Positions 1-9,342 of a DNA stretch of 64,000 bases are shown here, piece by piece; position 1 is the stretch's first letter; each line of letters starts with the position of its first letter. The stretch is from the NCBI RefSeq assembly GCF_020217465.1, contig NZ_CP084115.1, positions 2,914,001 through 2,978,000 on the forward strand. The letters run 5' to 3'. The DNA comes from Cobetia amphilecti (lineage in GTDB: Bacteria; Pseudomonadota; Gammaproteobacteria; Pseudomonadales; Halomonadaceae). Under the pieces are notes generated by a model. It saw only the letters and a list, made by a program, of their open reading frames with translations, had not been told where the DNA came from and did no database searches. The position numbers and the translations under genes were made by a program.

Positions 1-800
<800 letters not shown>

Positions 801-810
801 GGCGTTCTCG

Positions 811-858
811 GCATTGTCGTTGGAATTCTTGTTGGCATTGTCGTTGGAATTCTTGTTG
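811..858. repeat. 24-bp perfect tandem duplication in the phhR leader
   Basis: Positions 811-834 and 835-858 are identical, and a few matching bases follow at 859-863. The repeat lies 11-58 bases upstream of the phhR start codon, in the translation-initiation region. It is non-coding, because a stop (864-866) precedes it in the phhR frame with no intervening start. Confidence 0.9.
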
Positions 859-907
859 GATTGTCATCGAAATGGTGTCGCCGGCCTGGCGGCGCCGCTC
901 GAGTCAC

Positions 908-967
908 GGGCGGCTTGGCGACGGACAGCTTGGCGACGGGCGGCTTGGCGACGGGCGGCTGAGTGAC
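908..967. repeat. 15-bp tandem repeat, four units, phhR/phhA intergenic region
   Basis: Units start at 908, 923, 938 and 953. Units 1 and 3 are identical (gggcggcttggcgac), unit 2 differs at three positions, and unit 4 is diverged at its 3' half. The 465-bp region 801-1265 otherwise holds the LiuR-like palindrome (963-978), the TyrR-like box (1078-1095) and the phhA leader. Confidence 0.88.
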
Positions 968-978
968 GTTAACGTAAG
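963..978. promoter_or_regulatory. LiuR-like operator candidate upstream of phh genes
   Basis: GTGACGTTAACGTAAG matches 13 of 16 positions of the perfect palindrome found at 62115-62130 beside the MerR/LiuR-like gene, including the whole self-complementary core ACGTTAACGT. It sits between the divergent phhR and phhA. Binding by the MerR protein is an inference from this match. Confidence 0.45.
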
Positions 979-1077
979 CGTTATCAAAAACGTCGTAAAG
1001 CATTCCTTACAAAAGACGGCGACACAGCAATGCACGAGCGCCCGAATGGCACAGGATGCGCCCGATTACCACTCCAG

Positions 1078-1095
1078 TGTCACAATTATGTGACA
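1078..1095. promoter_or_regulatory. TyrR/PhhR-box-like inverted repeat
   Basis: TGTCACAATTATGTGACA has 6-bp inverted arms and a 6-bp spacer. This is the geometry of TyrR boxes (TGTAAA-N6-TTTACA), with the key G and C at positions 2 and 17. It lies about 170 bp upstream of the phhA start and 280 bp from phhR, so it is well placed to be the PhhR operator. A CRP-like reading is less likely because the arms are TGTCAC/GTGACA rather than TGTGA/TCACA. Confidence 0.5.
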
Positions 1096-1265
1096 AGATA
1101 CGCGCCAACGCAGCGTTATCTGCGGCGCAGAGCCACGCCTGACCACTGGTCAACGCCACCCGACAAGGCCTAGCGTTGTCATCGACATGCAAGGACTGGC
1201 ATGTACGCCATAAAGACAACACGGCAGCCTGCTCGGCAGCGCCGCCATCTGGTTGGGGAGGTTGC

Positions 1266-2147
1266 ATGAACGCACCGCAGGGTCGTCATTGGCCACAGAC
1301 ATCCCAGGAAGCTCAGCCCGGCTCGCAAACCAAGGCCAAGGGCACCCGCTACGTGGCCCATGAGCCGGATGCCCGGGGCCGGATCCATTACAGCGATCAG
1401 GAAAACGCCACCTGGCAGACACTGATGGCGCGCCAGATGGCGCTGGTCGAGGGGCGTGTCTGTCGCGAGTATCGGCAAGGGCTCGAGCGCCTTGCCCTGC
1501 CGGAGGACCGCATCCCCCAGCTCGGCGAGATCGATCGTGTCCTCGAGGCCGCCACCGGCTGGCGAACCGCTCGCGTGCCGGCCTTGATCCCCTTCACGCG
1601 CTTCTTCGAGTTGCTCGCCGAGCGGCGCTTCCCGGTCGCCACCTTCATCCGCTCCCCGCAAGAACTCGACTACCTGCAGGAGCCGGACATCTTCCACGAG
1701 ATCTTCGGCCACTGCCCGATGCTCACCCACCCCGCCTTCGCCGAGTTCACCGCCACCTTCGGACGCCTCGGTCTCGCCGCCAGCAAGGAAGAGCGCGTCT
1801 ATCTGGCCCGCCTCTACTGGATGACGGTGGAATTCGGCATGCTGCGCGAGACTCAACCCGATGGTAGTCGCGCCCTGCGCCTCTACGGCGGCGGCATCAT
1901 CTCCTCGCCGCGCGAGACCCGCTATGCCCTGGGTGAGCTTGCGGAGAGTCTCGAGCGCCCCGCGCATCTGCCCTTCGATGCCGTCGAGGCACTGCGCACC
2001 CCGTATCGCATCGACATCCTGCAGCCGCTCTACTATGTCCTTGAGTCACTGGACGACCTGCATGAACTCGCCAGTCGCGACATCATGGCGCTGGTCCACG
2101 AGGCGATGGCTCTCGGCCTCAAGACGCCGCGCTTCCCACCACGTTGA
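1266..2147 (+). CDS. phhA: Phenylalanine 4-monooxygenase (phenylalanine hydroxylase)
   Basis: Converts L-phenylalanine to L-tyrosine using O2 and a tetrahydropterin, in the cytoplasm; first step of the phh pathway. The 293-residue product has the pterin-dependent aromatic hydroxylase core. DIFHEIFGHCPML carries the two iron-ligand histidines, and YWMTVEFGM supplies the glutamate ligand. I chose ATG 1266, preceded by GGGGAGG at good spacing; an upstream in-frame start at 1176 would add 30 atypical residues. Bacterial PhhA is about 260-300 aa, so the length fits. It is followed by phhB (90 bp gap) and the aminotransferase, giving an operon for phenylalanine to tyrosine to 4-hydroxyphenylpyruvate. 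Its 3' end is duplicated immediately downstream (see repeat). Confidence 0.96.
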   Translation: MNAPQGRHWPQTSQEAQPGSQTKAKGTRYVAHEPDARGRIHYSDQENATWQTLMARQMALVEGRVCREYRQGLERLALPEDRIPQLGEIDRVLEAATGWRTARVPALIPFTRFFELLAERRFPVATFIRSPQELDYLQEPDIFHEIFGHCPMLTHPAFAEFTATFGRLGLAASKEERVYLARLYWMTVEFGMLRETQPDGSRALRLYGGGIISSPRETRYALGELAESLERPAHLPFDAVEALRTPYRIDILQPLYYVLESLDDLHELASRDIMALVHEAMALGLKTPRFPPR

Positions 2148-2172
2148 TCGCACAGACGCTGATCGCACCGAC
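2143..2172. repeat. 15-bp tandem duplication spanning the phhA stop codon
   Basis: Units gttgatcgcacagac (2143-2157) and gctgatcgcaccgac (2158-2172) differ at two positions. The first contains the phhA stop TGA (2145-2147) and the second carries a copy of it. Confidence 0.75.
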
Positions 2173-2237
2173 GCCCTTGCCCCAAGGGATACGCCTTTTC
2201 ACCAGCCCCCTCTTTCCTCAAGCCGGAGAATAGTGAC

Positions 2238-2576
2238 ATGACCGAACTCGCCAGACAGTCCTGTGAAGCCTGCAGCTTCGATGCGCCCAAGGTCAGCGAT
2301 AGCGACATCGAGACGCTCAAGACCGCCATTCCCGAGTGGCAGTTGCTCAATCGCGATGGCATCATGCAACTGGAACGGTGCTTCACGTTCCGCAACTTCA
2401 AGCAGGCACTGGCATTCACCAATCGCGTAGGCGAGATTGCCGAGGAAGTCGGGCACCACCCGGCACTTCTCACCGAGTGGGGCAAGGTCACCGTGACCTG
2501 GTGGTCCCACGAGATGAAGGGTCTGCACAAGAACGATTTCATCATGGCCGCCAGAACCGACGAGGTAGCGAAATAA
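2238..2576 (+). CDS. phhB: Pterin-4a-carbinolamine dehydratase
   Basis: A 112-residue DCoH/PCD family protein. It dehydrates the 4a-hydroxy-tetrahydropterin made by PhhA so that the cofactor can be recycled. The conserved stretch [19 protein letters not shown] contains the paired histidines and the tryptophan region of the active site. Length is typical (about 105-118 aa). It lies between phhA and the aminotransferase; its stop is one base before the next start, indicating tight coexpression. The start ATG follows CCGGAGAAT. Confidence 0.96.
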   Translation: MTELARQSCEACSFDAPKVSDSDIETLKTAIPEWQLLNRDGIMQLERCFTFRNFKQALAFTNRVGEIAEEVGHHPALLTEWGKVTVTWWSHEMKGLHKNDFIMAARTDEVAK

Positions 2577-2577
2577 G

Positions 2578-3771
2578 ATGTTCGAGCAGATTGCGCGTGT
2601 ACCCGGGGATGCCATCCTCGGCCTGATCGAAGCCTTCAACAAGGACACCAACCCGCAGAAGGTCGACCTCGGCGTGGGCGTCTATCGCGATGCCAACGGC
2701 AATACGCCGGTCATGCGTGCGGTCAAGCAGGCCGAGAGCCGCCTGGTCGAGAACGAGGCCACCAAGACCTACATCGGTTCTCACGGTGACCCGCGCTTCG
2801 GCAAGGTCGTACTGCCGATGGTGCTGGGCGCCGAGTCGCCGGTGCTGGCCGCCAATCGCGCCAGCGCCACCCAGGCACCCGGCGGTACCGGTGCCCTGCG
2901 TCTGGCCGCGGACTTCATCGCCAGCAACCTCAAGGGCCGTGATATCTGGCTGTCCACCCCGACCTGGCCGAACCACCTGGGCATCTTCGACGCCGCTGGC
3001 GTCACGCGCCACAGCTACCCGTATGTCGACGAGAACAACCGCCTCGACTTCGACGGCATGCTGGCGACGCTCAAGACCATCCCGGAAGGTGACGTGGTAC
3101 TGCTGCACGCCTGCTGCCACAACCCGACCGGTTTCGATCTGAGCCGCGAGCAGTGGGACCAGGTGCTGGAGGTCGTCCAGGCGCGCAAGCTGCTGCCGCT
3201 GATCGACTTCGCCTACCAGGGCTTCGGTGACGGCCTGGAAGAAGACGCCTACGGCGTGCGCCTGCTGGCCGAGAATGTCGATGAAGCCATCATCACCAGC
3301 TCCTGCTCCAAGAACTTCGGCATCTACTGCGAGCGCACCGGCTGCCTGATCCTGATCGCCAAGGACGAGGAGAGAATGCTCGACGTGCGCTCCCAGGCCG
3401 CGATCACCGCGCGCGAGAACTACTCCAACCCGCCGGCGCATGGCGGTGCGGTGGTCATCGACATCCTCGAGGACGACACCCTGCGCGGCGAGTGGCAAAG
3501 CGAGCTGACCGAGATGCGTGAGCGCATCAACGGCCTGCGTCGTGACTTCGTCGAGGCGCTCAAGCCGTATGGTCTGGACGAGCAGTTCGCCTTCATCGCC
3601 GAGCAGCGTGGCATGTTCTCCTACACCGGCCTTTCGCCGGAACAGGTCGATCGCCTGCGTGACGAGTTCGGCATCTACATGGTGCGCTCCGGGCGTGCCA
3701 ACGTGGCCGGCTTCTCCACCGAGAACCTGCCCTACGTGGCCAAGGCCATCGCGACCGTCGTCAAGGGCTGA
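2578..3771 (+). CDS. phhC: Aromatic amino acid aminotransferase (TyrB/PhhC type)
   Basis: A 397-residue class I PLP aminotransferase. It converts tyrosine (and phenylalanine, possibly aspartate) and 2-oxoglutarate to 4-hydroxyphenylpyruvate and glutamate. The PLP-lysine motif SSCSKNFGIYCERTG lies near residue 245, and HACCHNPTGFDL and LIDFAYQGFGDG are the usual cofactor-pocket segments. Closely related AspC and TyrB cannot be separated with certainty by eye. Placement directly after phhB, as in Pseudomonas phhABC, argues for the aromatic enzyme. A strong terminator follows. Confidence 0.9.
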   Translation: MFEQIARVPGDAILGLIEAFNKDTNPQKVDLGVGVYRDANGNTPVMRAVKQAESRLVENEATKTYIGSHGDPRFGKVVLPMVLGAESPVLAANRASATQAPGGTGALRLAADFIASNLKGRDIWLSTPTWPNHLGIFDAAGVTRHSYPYVDENNRLDFDGMLATLKTIPEGDVVLLHACCHNPTGFDLSREQWDQVLEVVQARKLLPLIDFAYQGFGDGLEEDAYGVRLLAENVDEAIITSSCSKNFGIYCERTGCLILIAKDEERMLDVRSQAAITARENYSNPPAHGGAVVIDILEDDTLRGEWQSELTEMRERINGLRRDFVEALKPYGLDEQFAFIAEQRGMFSYTGLSPEQVDRLRDEFGIYMVRSGRANVAGFSTENLPYVAKAIATVVKG

Positions 3772-3801
3772 GCCCGAGCGAGCGCTGTCGTGAAAGACAA
3801 G

Positions 3802-3830
3802 AAAAACCCCGCCAATCGGCGGGGTTTTTC
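3802..3830 (+). terminator. Rho-independent terminator after the phh operon
   Basis: Stem aaaaaccccgcc / ggcggggtttttc with loop aatc region, followed by a T-run. The A-run on the other side lets it also act for the convergent LysR gene ending at 3909. Confidence 0.9.
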
Positions 3831-3908
3831 TTGAATGGTCGGTTGTCCGGCCTGTTGTCTGATCTGCTCTCTACTCTGAGGCAAGGCTTCCGCCAGGCGC
3901 CTGCACCA

Positions 3909-5126
3909 TCAGCCTTCCTCGTCCGCCAGCGGCAAGCGAGCAAGACTCGCCGCCACCTCCTCTTCGAGCAGACTGATCAGCAGGGCCTGCACCGCGTGCA
4001 GCGATTCCCCTTCCTCGGCCGTCGGCAACTGCCACTTGAGCTCCAGATAGCGCTCGCTGCGCATCGAGAGCGGCAGGCCGATCAGGTCGCCTCTGGCATC
4101 CTCGAGCACCTGCAGCGCCGACAGCGCATCAATGATGGTGGCGGCACTGCCCGCGCGCGCCAGACGCCCGGCACTGGCCGGCGTGGCGACTTCCAGCAGA
4201 CTCGCCGGCGTCACACGCTCACGCTTGAGCAGCCCACGAATCAAGCGCCCCTGACTGCTGGTTTCCGGCAGGTCCACGAAGGGCCGCTCATTGAGGCGCG
4301 CAAGGGTCAGCGGCTTGTCCAGCAGCGGCCAGCATGAGGGCCACAGCAGCATCAAGGGCAGCTTCAGCGCGGGCGGTGCCTCGGCTTGCGCCTCGTCACT
4401 TGTCCCGCTGCGGGAAGCGGTCCCTTCGGCATTGTGCGCATCATCCTCGACGTCAAACGGCAACTCCGGCGTATCATCCCCCAGCTCGGGCATGGCAGCC
4501 TTGGCGGTAGGCTTTGCCTCGTCGTCATCGCCTTCGATGAGTGTCGTCTCCTCGCGCGCTCGCTGACGCAGGCTGGCCTTGAGCTCGCGGGCGCGTGCCG
4601 CCGCCGTCTTGGCACGCTTGCCGCCCTGGGGCTCCGGCGGTGCTTCCAGGCTCACCGCCATCGCGACCCGCCCCTCGCGGATGGCGAGATCATGCTGTGA
4701 CACCTCGAGCACTTCCAGACTGGGCAGCCACTCACTCAAGGCTTCACTGGCCGCGATGCGTGTCAGCCAACCGGCACTGAAGGCCTCCAGACCGGGCGTG
4801 ACCGCCAGCACGAGACGCGGACGCTTGCCGCTGCCCGGCCCGAAGGCCAGTCGTCTGAGCTCGGATTGAGCGCTGAACATCCGGGCGAGTGATGGCGTCA
4901 GGCGCTCGGCTTCCGGGGTCGGTACCAGCTTGCCGCCCTCGCGCAGAAACAACGAATAGCCCAGCGTCTGCTCGAGTTGTGCCAAGCCCCGCGAGACCAC
5001 TGGCACGCTGATCCCCAGTTGCGCGGCACCGCCTTTCATCGAGCCACACTCGATCACCGCCCACAGCATTTCCAGCTGACGCAGCCGTATGCCGGGTTCA
5101 CGGGTGCCTGTGTCTGACTGCGCCAT
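3909..5126 (-). CDS. LysR-type regulator with a ~90-residue charged insertion
   Basis: A 405-residue protein whose first 75 residues form a LysR winged HTH (RLRQLEMLWAVIECGSMKGG, then AAQLGISVPVVSRGLAQLE). LysR proteins are usually about 300 aa. Here, roughly residues 158-250 are a low-complexity, Ala/Arg/Lys then Asp/Glu-rich segment (including IEGDDDEAKP and PFDVEDDAHNAEGTAS) splitting the first effector subdomain. The remainder (PLMLLWPSCWPLLD...) resumes a LysR-like effector fold. The start at 5126 follows AAGGAGCAACATC; an upstream start at 5189 is less likely. Target unknown. It is transcribed away from ridA/dadA on the same strand. The insertion has no frameshift signature: codon use stays coding-like throughout. 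Confidence 0.8.
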   Translation of the reverse strand: MAQSDTGTREPGIRLRQLEMLWAVIECGSMKGGAAQLGISVPVVSRGLAQLEQTLGYSLFLREGGKLVPTPEAERLTPSLARMFSAQSELRRLAFGPGSGKRPRLVLAVTPGLEAFSAGWLTRIAASEALSEWLPSLEVLEVSQHDLAIREGRVAMAVSLEAPPEPQGGKRAKTAAARARELKASLRQRAREETTLIEGDDDEAKPTAKAAMPELGDDTPELPFDVEDDAHNAEGTASRSGTSDEAQAEAPPALKLPLMLLWPSCWPLLDKPLTLARLNERPFVDLPETSSQGRLIRGLLKRERVTPASLLEVATPASAGRLARAGSAATIIDALSALQVLEDARGDLIGLPLSMRSERYLELKWQLPTAEEGESLHAVQALLISLLEEEVAASLARLPLADEEG

Positions 5127-5266
5127 GATGTTGCTCCTTGAAGGGTTCGTCCGCGATGCTCCGAGAGTCAGCGCTGGTCGCTGGCTCATTTAGCCTTACG
5201 CTAATCATGCTGGCACCAAATGTCACGCTCAAGCTGCCTGCAGGACGTCACGACCCCCTGAAACGA

Positions 5267-5300
5267 CACTCCCCCCGCTGATGAATCAGCGAGGGGAGTG
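5267..5300 (-). terminator. Strong hairpin downstream of ridA, terminator-like
   Basis: Arms cactcccc(cc)gctga and tcagcg(a)ggggagtg close a TGAA loop, with about 14 pairs and one bulge. It lies in the 248-bp gap between ridA and the LysR gene. The U-tract on the minus strand is weak, so it may be a terminator or an RNA-stabilising 3' end. Confidence 0.55.
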
Positions 5301-5327
5301 AGAGACAAGGCATCGATTCGCGCCAGT

Positions 5328-5361
5328 CGTTCGTTCAGTGCGGCCGCTCGTTCAGTCCGAC
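5328..5361. repeat. 17-bp imperfect tandem duplication downstream of ridA
   Basis: cgttcgttcagtgcggc and cgctcgttcagtccgac match at 14 of 17 positions. They are located just past the 3' end of ridA. Confidence 0.6.
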
Positions 5362-5374
5362 AATCGACGAGCGA

Positions 5375-5758
5375 TCAGGAGAGTGCCAGTACACCTTCTG
5401 CTTCAAACAGCACGCCCTTGGGCAGCTCCTTGACGCCGACGGCCGCGCGCGCCGGATACGGCTGGCTGAAGTACTGCTCCATCAGCGTGTTGACCACGGC
5501 GAAGTTGCTGAGATCGGTCAGGAACAGATTGACCTTGACCAGTTGATCCAGGCTGCCACCGGAGGCCTCACACACCGCCTTGAGATTGCGGAATACCTGG
5601 TCTGCCTGGGCTTCAAAACCGCCTTCCACCACTTCCATGGTCGCCGGGTCCAGCGGGATCTGGCCGGACAGGAACACCAGATTACCCGTGCGCACCGCCT
5701 GGGAATACGGGCCGATGGCAGCCGGTGCGGACTCGGTAGAGATAATCTGCTTGGTCAT
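5375..5758 (-). CDS. ridA: RidA family enamine/imine deaminase
   Basis: A 127-residue YjgF/RidA protein that hydrolyses reactive enamine/imine intermediates released by PLP and flavin amino-acid enzymes. Typical family segments are visible: [24 protein letters not shown] near the N-terminus, and [15 protein letters not shown] with the conserved arginine. I chose ATG 5758 after AAGGAATTGCGC; the longer form from 5776 adds six residues without a better site. It lies 130 bp downstream of dadA on the same strand, a recurrent pairing that makes sense because DadA produces imino acids. Confidence 0.93.
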   Translation of the reverse strand: MTKQIISTESAPAAIGPYSQAVRTGNLVFLSGQIPLDPATMEVVEGGFEAQADQVFRNLKAVCEASGGSLDQLVKVNLFLTDLSNFAVVNTLMEQYFSQPYPARAAVGVKELPKGVLFEAEGVLALS

Positions 5759-5888
5759 GCGCAATTCCTTGTTCAATCAGTTGACGGAGAGACACTCGAA
5801 AAAAGACGACTACACGGCAGTACGCACTGCCTGGCAGACCCTGGCGCAGCCACTGACACTTACACAGATACAGACACTGCGCCGAGCA

Positions 5889-7148
5889 TCAGGCAGCGTA
5901 GCGACCAAGACTGAGACCGTTGGGGTCGATGGTGGGCTTGCGACCATCCACCAGGTCCGCCAACAGACTCGCACTGCCGCAGCTCATGGTCCAGCCCAGG
6001 GTGCCGTGTCCGGTGTTCAACCACAGATTGTCATACTTGGTGCCACCGATGATCGGCGTGGAATCCGGCGTCATCGGACGCAGGCCGGCCCAGAATTCCG
6101 CCCGCGCATAGTCACCGGCTTCCGGGAACACATCACGCACCACCATGTTGATGGTCGCACGGCGCTTCTCGATCAAGGAAAGATCGAACGAGGCCAGCTC
6201 GGCGGTGCCACCGACGCGGATACGGTCATCGAAGCGCGTCAGCGCGACCTTGAAGGTCTCGTCCATCACGGTGGACTGCGGCGCGGCATCGGCATTGATG
6301 ATCGGCACGGTCAGGCTGTAGCCCTTGACCGGATAGATCGGCAGGTCCAGATCCAGATCACGCGCCAGGAACGGCGAGTAGCTGCCCAGACACATCACGT
6401 AGCTGTCGGCCGTCATCTCGCCACGGTCGGTGATGACCTTCTCGATGCGGCTGCCGCTGCGCTGGATGCGCTGAATGGTGGTATTGAAGACGAAATTGAC
6501 GCCCAGGGTGTCGCGGCAGTAATCCGCCAGCCGGTTGGTGAACAGATGGCAATCACCGGTCTGGTCATCCGGCAGGTGCAGGCCGGCGATGAACTTGCCC
6601 GGCACGCGGGTCAGTGCCGGCTCCACCGTGGCACAGGCGTCGGCGTCCAGCAGCTGATGGCGCACGCCACAGCCCGCCAGCACCTTCATGTCGCTCTGCA
6701 CGGCATCGACCTGCGCCTGGGTACGAAACAGCTGCAACAGCCCCTTCTGACGGTCTTCGTAACGCAGTCCGGTCTCTTCGCGCAGGGCGTTGATGCAGGC
6801 GCGGCTGTACTCGGAGACACGCACCATGCGCTCCTTGTTGACGGCATAGCGGTCGGCGTTGCAGTTGGCGAACATCTTGACCATGAACTTGGCCATCTGC
6901 GGATCCATGCGCGGCTGGATCTTGAGCGGCGCATGCTCCTGGAACATCCACTTGACGGCTTTCTGCGGAATGCCCGGCGCCGCCCACGGCGAGGAGAAGC
7001 CGAAGGAGACCTGACCGGCGTTGCCGTAGCTGGTTTCCATCGCCGGGCTGGCCTGACGGTCGACGACAGTGACCTCATGCCCCTGACGCGCCAGATAATA
7101 GGCACTGGTGACACCGACGACGCCGCTACCGAGTACAAGAATCTTCAT
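5889..7148 (-). CDS. dadA: D-amino acid dehydrogenase small subunit
   Basis: A 419-residue FAD-dependent oxidoreductase of the DadA family. It oxidises D-amino acids (especially D-alanine) to 2-oxo acids, passing electrons to the respiratory chain at the inner membrane. The N-terminal dinucleotide-binding motif VLGSGVVGVTSAYYLA (Rossmann GxGxxG) is followed by VVDRQ, and the DAO-family C-terminal segment GLRPMTPDSTPIIGGT...LWLNTGHGTLGWTMSCGS is present. Length matches E. coli DadA (432). No alanine racemase gene accompanies it here; ridA does. The 410-bp gap upstream (7149-7558) holds only the MATE terminator and an AT-richer stretch likely to contain the dadA promoter. Confidence 0.93.
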   Translation of the reverse strand: MKILVLGSGVVGVTSAYYLARQGHEVTVVDRQASPAMETSYGNAGQVSFGFSSPWAAPGIPQKAVKWMFQEHAPLKIQPRMDPQMAKFMVKMFANCNADRYAVNKERMVRVSEYSRACINALREETGLRYEDRQKGLLQLFRTQAQVDAVQSDMKVLAGCGVRHQLLDADACATVEPALTRVPGKFIAGLHLPDDQTGDCHLFTNRLADYCRDTLGVNFVFNTTIQRIQRSGSRIEKVITDRGEMTADSYVMCLGSYSPFLARDLDLDLPIYPVKGYSLTVPIINADAAPQSTVMDETFKVALTRFDDRIRVGGTAELASFDLSLIEKRRATINMVVRDVFPEAGDYARAEFWAGLRPMTPDSTPIIGGTKYDNLWLNTGHGTLGWTMSCGSASLLADLVDGRKPTIDPNGLSLGRYAA

Positions 7149-7383
7149 GTTGGCCTACCCCATGACTGCAAGCCGCGCCCCACGGCAAATGACAGGCGTA
7201 TTCGCGCACTCGGCAGCGAATAAAGACGATGAAGGCCAACACCGGTCGACAAGGCGACTCACAGTGGCTTGGCCTGAATGCATCCAGTATAGAGGCGCAA
7301 ACCACGGTTAATATTCTGTTATGAGACCATATATCAGAAAATAAGCAGGTAAATTTCGCATCATGGCAGTGATAAAAAATAAA

Positions 7384-7412
7384 AAAGCGGCCATTTTTGG
7401 AATGGCCGCTTT
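7384..7412 (-). terminator. Rho-independent terminator of the MATE gene
   Basis: Perfect 12-bp stem aaagcggccatt / aatggccgcttt with a TTTGG loop. The A-rich run at 7374-7386 gives a U-tract on the minus strand. Confidence 0.88.
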
Positions 7413-7558
7413 CGGTGCTTCTCAGCGGGACTGCTGACGGGGCTTCTGACAAGGTCTACTGACAGGGTCTCCAGCAGGACCTTCCGGGCAGAATCTTCTG
7501 AATGGCGCCTGACATCTCAAGGGAGCCCTCGTGCTGGACGCCATGGGGGCCCGGGCGA

Positions 7559-8968
7559 TCAGGTCGTCGCGACATACGCATGGCGACGCACTGACTTGCC
7601 GCGGTCGCCCAGGGCCTGACGATAGACGCGCCATGCCACCACACCCGCCAGCAGGTTGCCGATCGCCGAGCCGATGGCGACACCGCGCAGCCCATCCAGA
7701 TGTGCCCCCAGCCATACCGCCGGCATGAAGCAGATGAAGAGCCGCACGAAGGACAACGCCGTGGCACGCAGCGGCCACCCCAGCGCGTTGGCAGCCGACA
7801 CGACCAGCATGCAGATGCCGAGGAAGGAGTAACTGGGCAACATCCACGGCAGCAGGACCGCCAGTGCCGCCGAGACCTCGTCACTGCCCACCAGCACATA
7901 GGCCAACGGGGTCGCCAGCACTGCGGCGATAATGCCCAGCACCAGCTGCCAGATCACCACCACGCGGGCGGCCAGGTTCATCAGGCGGCGAATTTCCTGC
8001 CAACGGCCGGCGCCATAACAGCGCCCCAGCCACGGCGGCAGCGACATGGTCAGGGCCAGCACCACGATCAGCGAGAAGGTCTCCAGGCGTGAGGCGATCC
8101 CCCAGGCGGCCACCTCCGCCTGGCCCAGTCCCGCGACGATGGCGGTGACCAGCATCGCGGAGAGTGCCGGCATCATCTGACACAGAATCGCGGGTATCGC
8201 GATTCCCGCCAGCTGACGGCGCGAGGCCTGCCATTCGACCCACAGGCCGCGGTATTCCATCCAGTCGCGGCGCGAGAGCTTGAATGCCGTGATGGCAAGC
8301 CCGGCCCCGAAGGAGAGTACGGTCGCCCAGGCAGCGCCCGCCAGACCGAAGCCGGACAGCGGCCCCGCGCCGAAGATCAGCAGCGGGTCCAGCACCAGGT
8401 TGAAGACACTGGTCAGCAGCATCATCTCGCCCGGCAGACGCGTGTCGCCGTGGGCGCGGAACAGGCTGTAGAGCACATAGGCCATGGCCCCCAGCCAGCT
8501 GGCGATCAGCGATGGGCCCCAGTAGACCTCGATCAGCGTCATTTCAGTGGCATTGGCCCCCAGCAACTCGAAGGCCGGCACCCTGATGACCCACAACAGC
8601 AGCATCAGCAGTGCCATCAACACACCGGACCCCAGCAGCACCACACCGCCCAGGCGCCGGGCACGCGCCTCATCCTCGGCGCCCAGGGTCCGCGAGACGA
8701 TCGCGGCGATCGCGATGCCCATGCCGACCTGCACCCCGATGATCAGAAAGGTCAGCGGGAAGGTGAAGGATTGCGCGGCCAGTGGTGCGGTGCCCAGATG
8801 CGAGACGAAGGCGGCATCGACCATGTTGAAGCCCAGCAACCCCATGATGCCGAGTGTCATCGGCAAGGTGCTGCGCCACAGGCGTGACATCAGCTCACGC
8901 GTCGTCGGCGTTTCCGACGTTGGCGGGGTCGATGTTGCAGAGGCGTCGGTGGACATAGAAGAAGACAT
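7559..8968 (-). CDS. MATE family multidrug/Na+ or H+ antiporter
   Basis: A 469-residue inner-membrane protein with about 12 hydrophobic segments, the MATE/NorM fold. The first MatE repeat begins at LWRSTLPMTLGIMGLLGFNMVDAAFVSHLG and the second near residue 250. A Ser/Thr-rich 25-residue N-terminal tail precedes the first helix. It exports cationic drugs or toxic metabolites in exchange for ions. It is divergent from a LysR gene (374 bp intergenic), which may regulate it. A paralogue of the same family lies at 53935-55314. Confidence 0.9.
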   Translation of the reverse strand: MSSSMSTDASATSTPPTSETPTTRELMSRLWRSTLPMTLGIMGLLGFNMVDAAFVSHLGTAPLAAQSFTFPLTFLIIGVQVGMGIAIAAIVSRTLGAEDEARARRLGGVVLLGSGVLMALLMLLLWVIRVPAFELLGANATEMTLIEVYWGPSLIASWLGAMAYVLYSLFRAHGDTRLPGEMMLLTSVFNLVLDPLLIFGAGPLSGFGLAGAAWATVLSFGAGLAITAFKLSRRDWMEYRGLWVEWQASRRQLAGIAIPAILCQMMPALSAMLVTAIVAGLGQAEVAAWGIASRLETFSLIVVLALTMSLPPWLGRCYGAGRWQEIRRLMNLAARVVVIWQLVLGIIAAVLATPLAYVLVGSDEVSAALAVLLPWMLPSYSFLGICMLVVSAANALGWPLRATALSFVRLFICFMPAVWLGAHLDGLRGVAIGSAIGNLLAGVVAWRVYRQALGDRGKSVRRHAYVATT

Positions 8969-9342
8969 GAACTCACTCCCAGCATGTCGAGCATGACTGG
9001 TTGGATGAAGGTATAAGGCGTCGGAACACTTCCGTGACGCTGGAGGGATGATTCTAGGGATTTCGCCGGACCCCAGATAGGCTCAGTGGGACATGTCTTT
9101 GATGCATTGTCGGCAACAGGAAGAGCGAGAAACGCGTTGATGCGTGGTATTAGAGGAAACAGTGACCGTGATAAACTCACCTTGTCAGGGATTTCCGTCA
9201 CCTGGATTCGTGATGATGACCCATGCAATGTCACCGATTATCGACTGCTACCGAAGTTGGACCGTCGCTTTATATGCACTGACTGCCTCACGGATGGCTG
9301 GCAGAGTGTTCCCCTCCCCATGGCATCACGAGAGGTCAGACC

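Noticed and set aside
1047-1061. TGGCAC-N7-GC sequence resembling a sigma54 -24/-12 promoter for phhA
   Set aside because: The -12 half lacks TT and the TyrR-like box lies downstream of it, the wrong order for a sigma54 activator.
5580-7223. 547-codon open frame antisense to dadA
   Set aside because: Antisense shadow; crosses the dadA-ridA intergenic region and has no recognisable domain.
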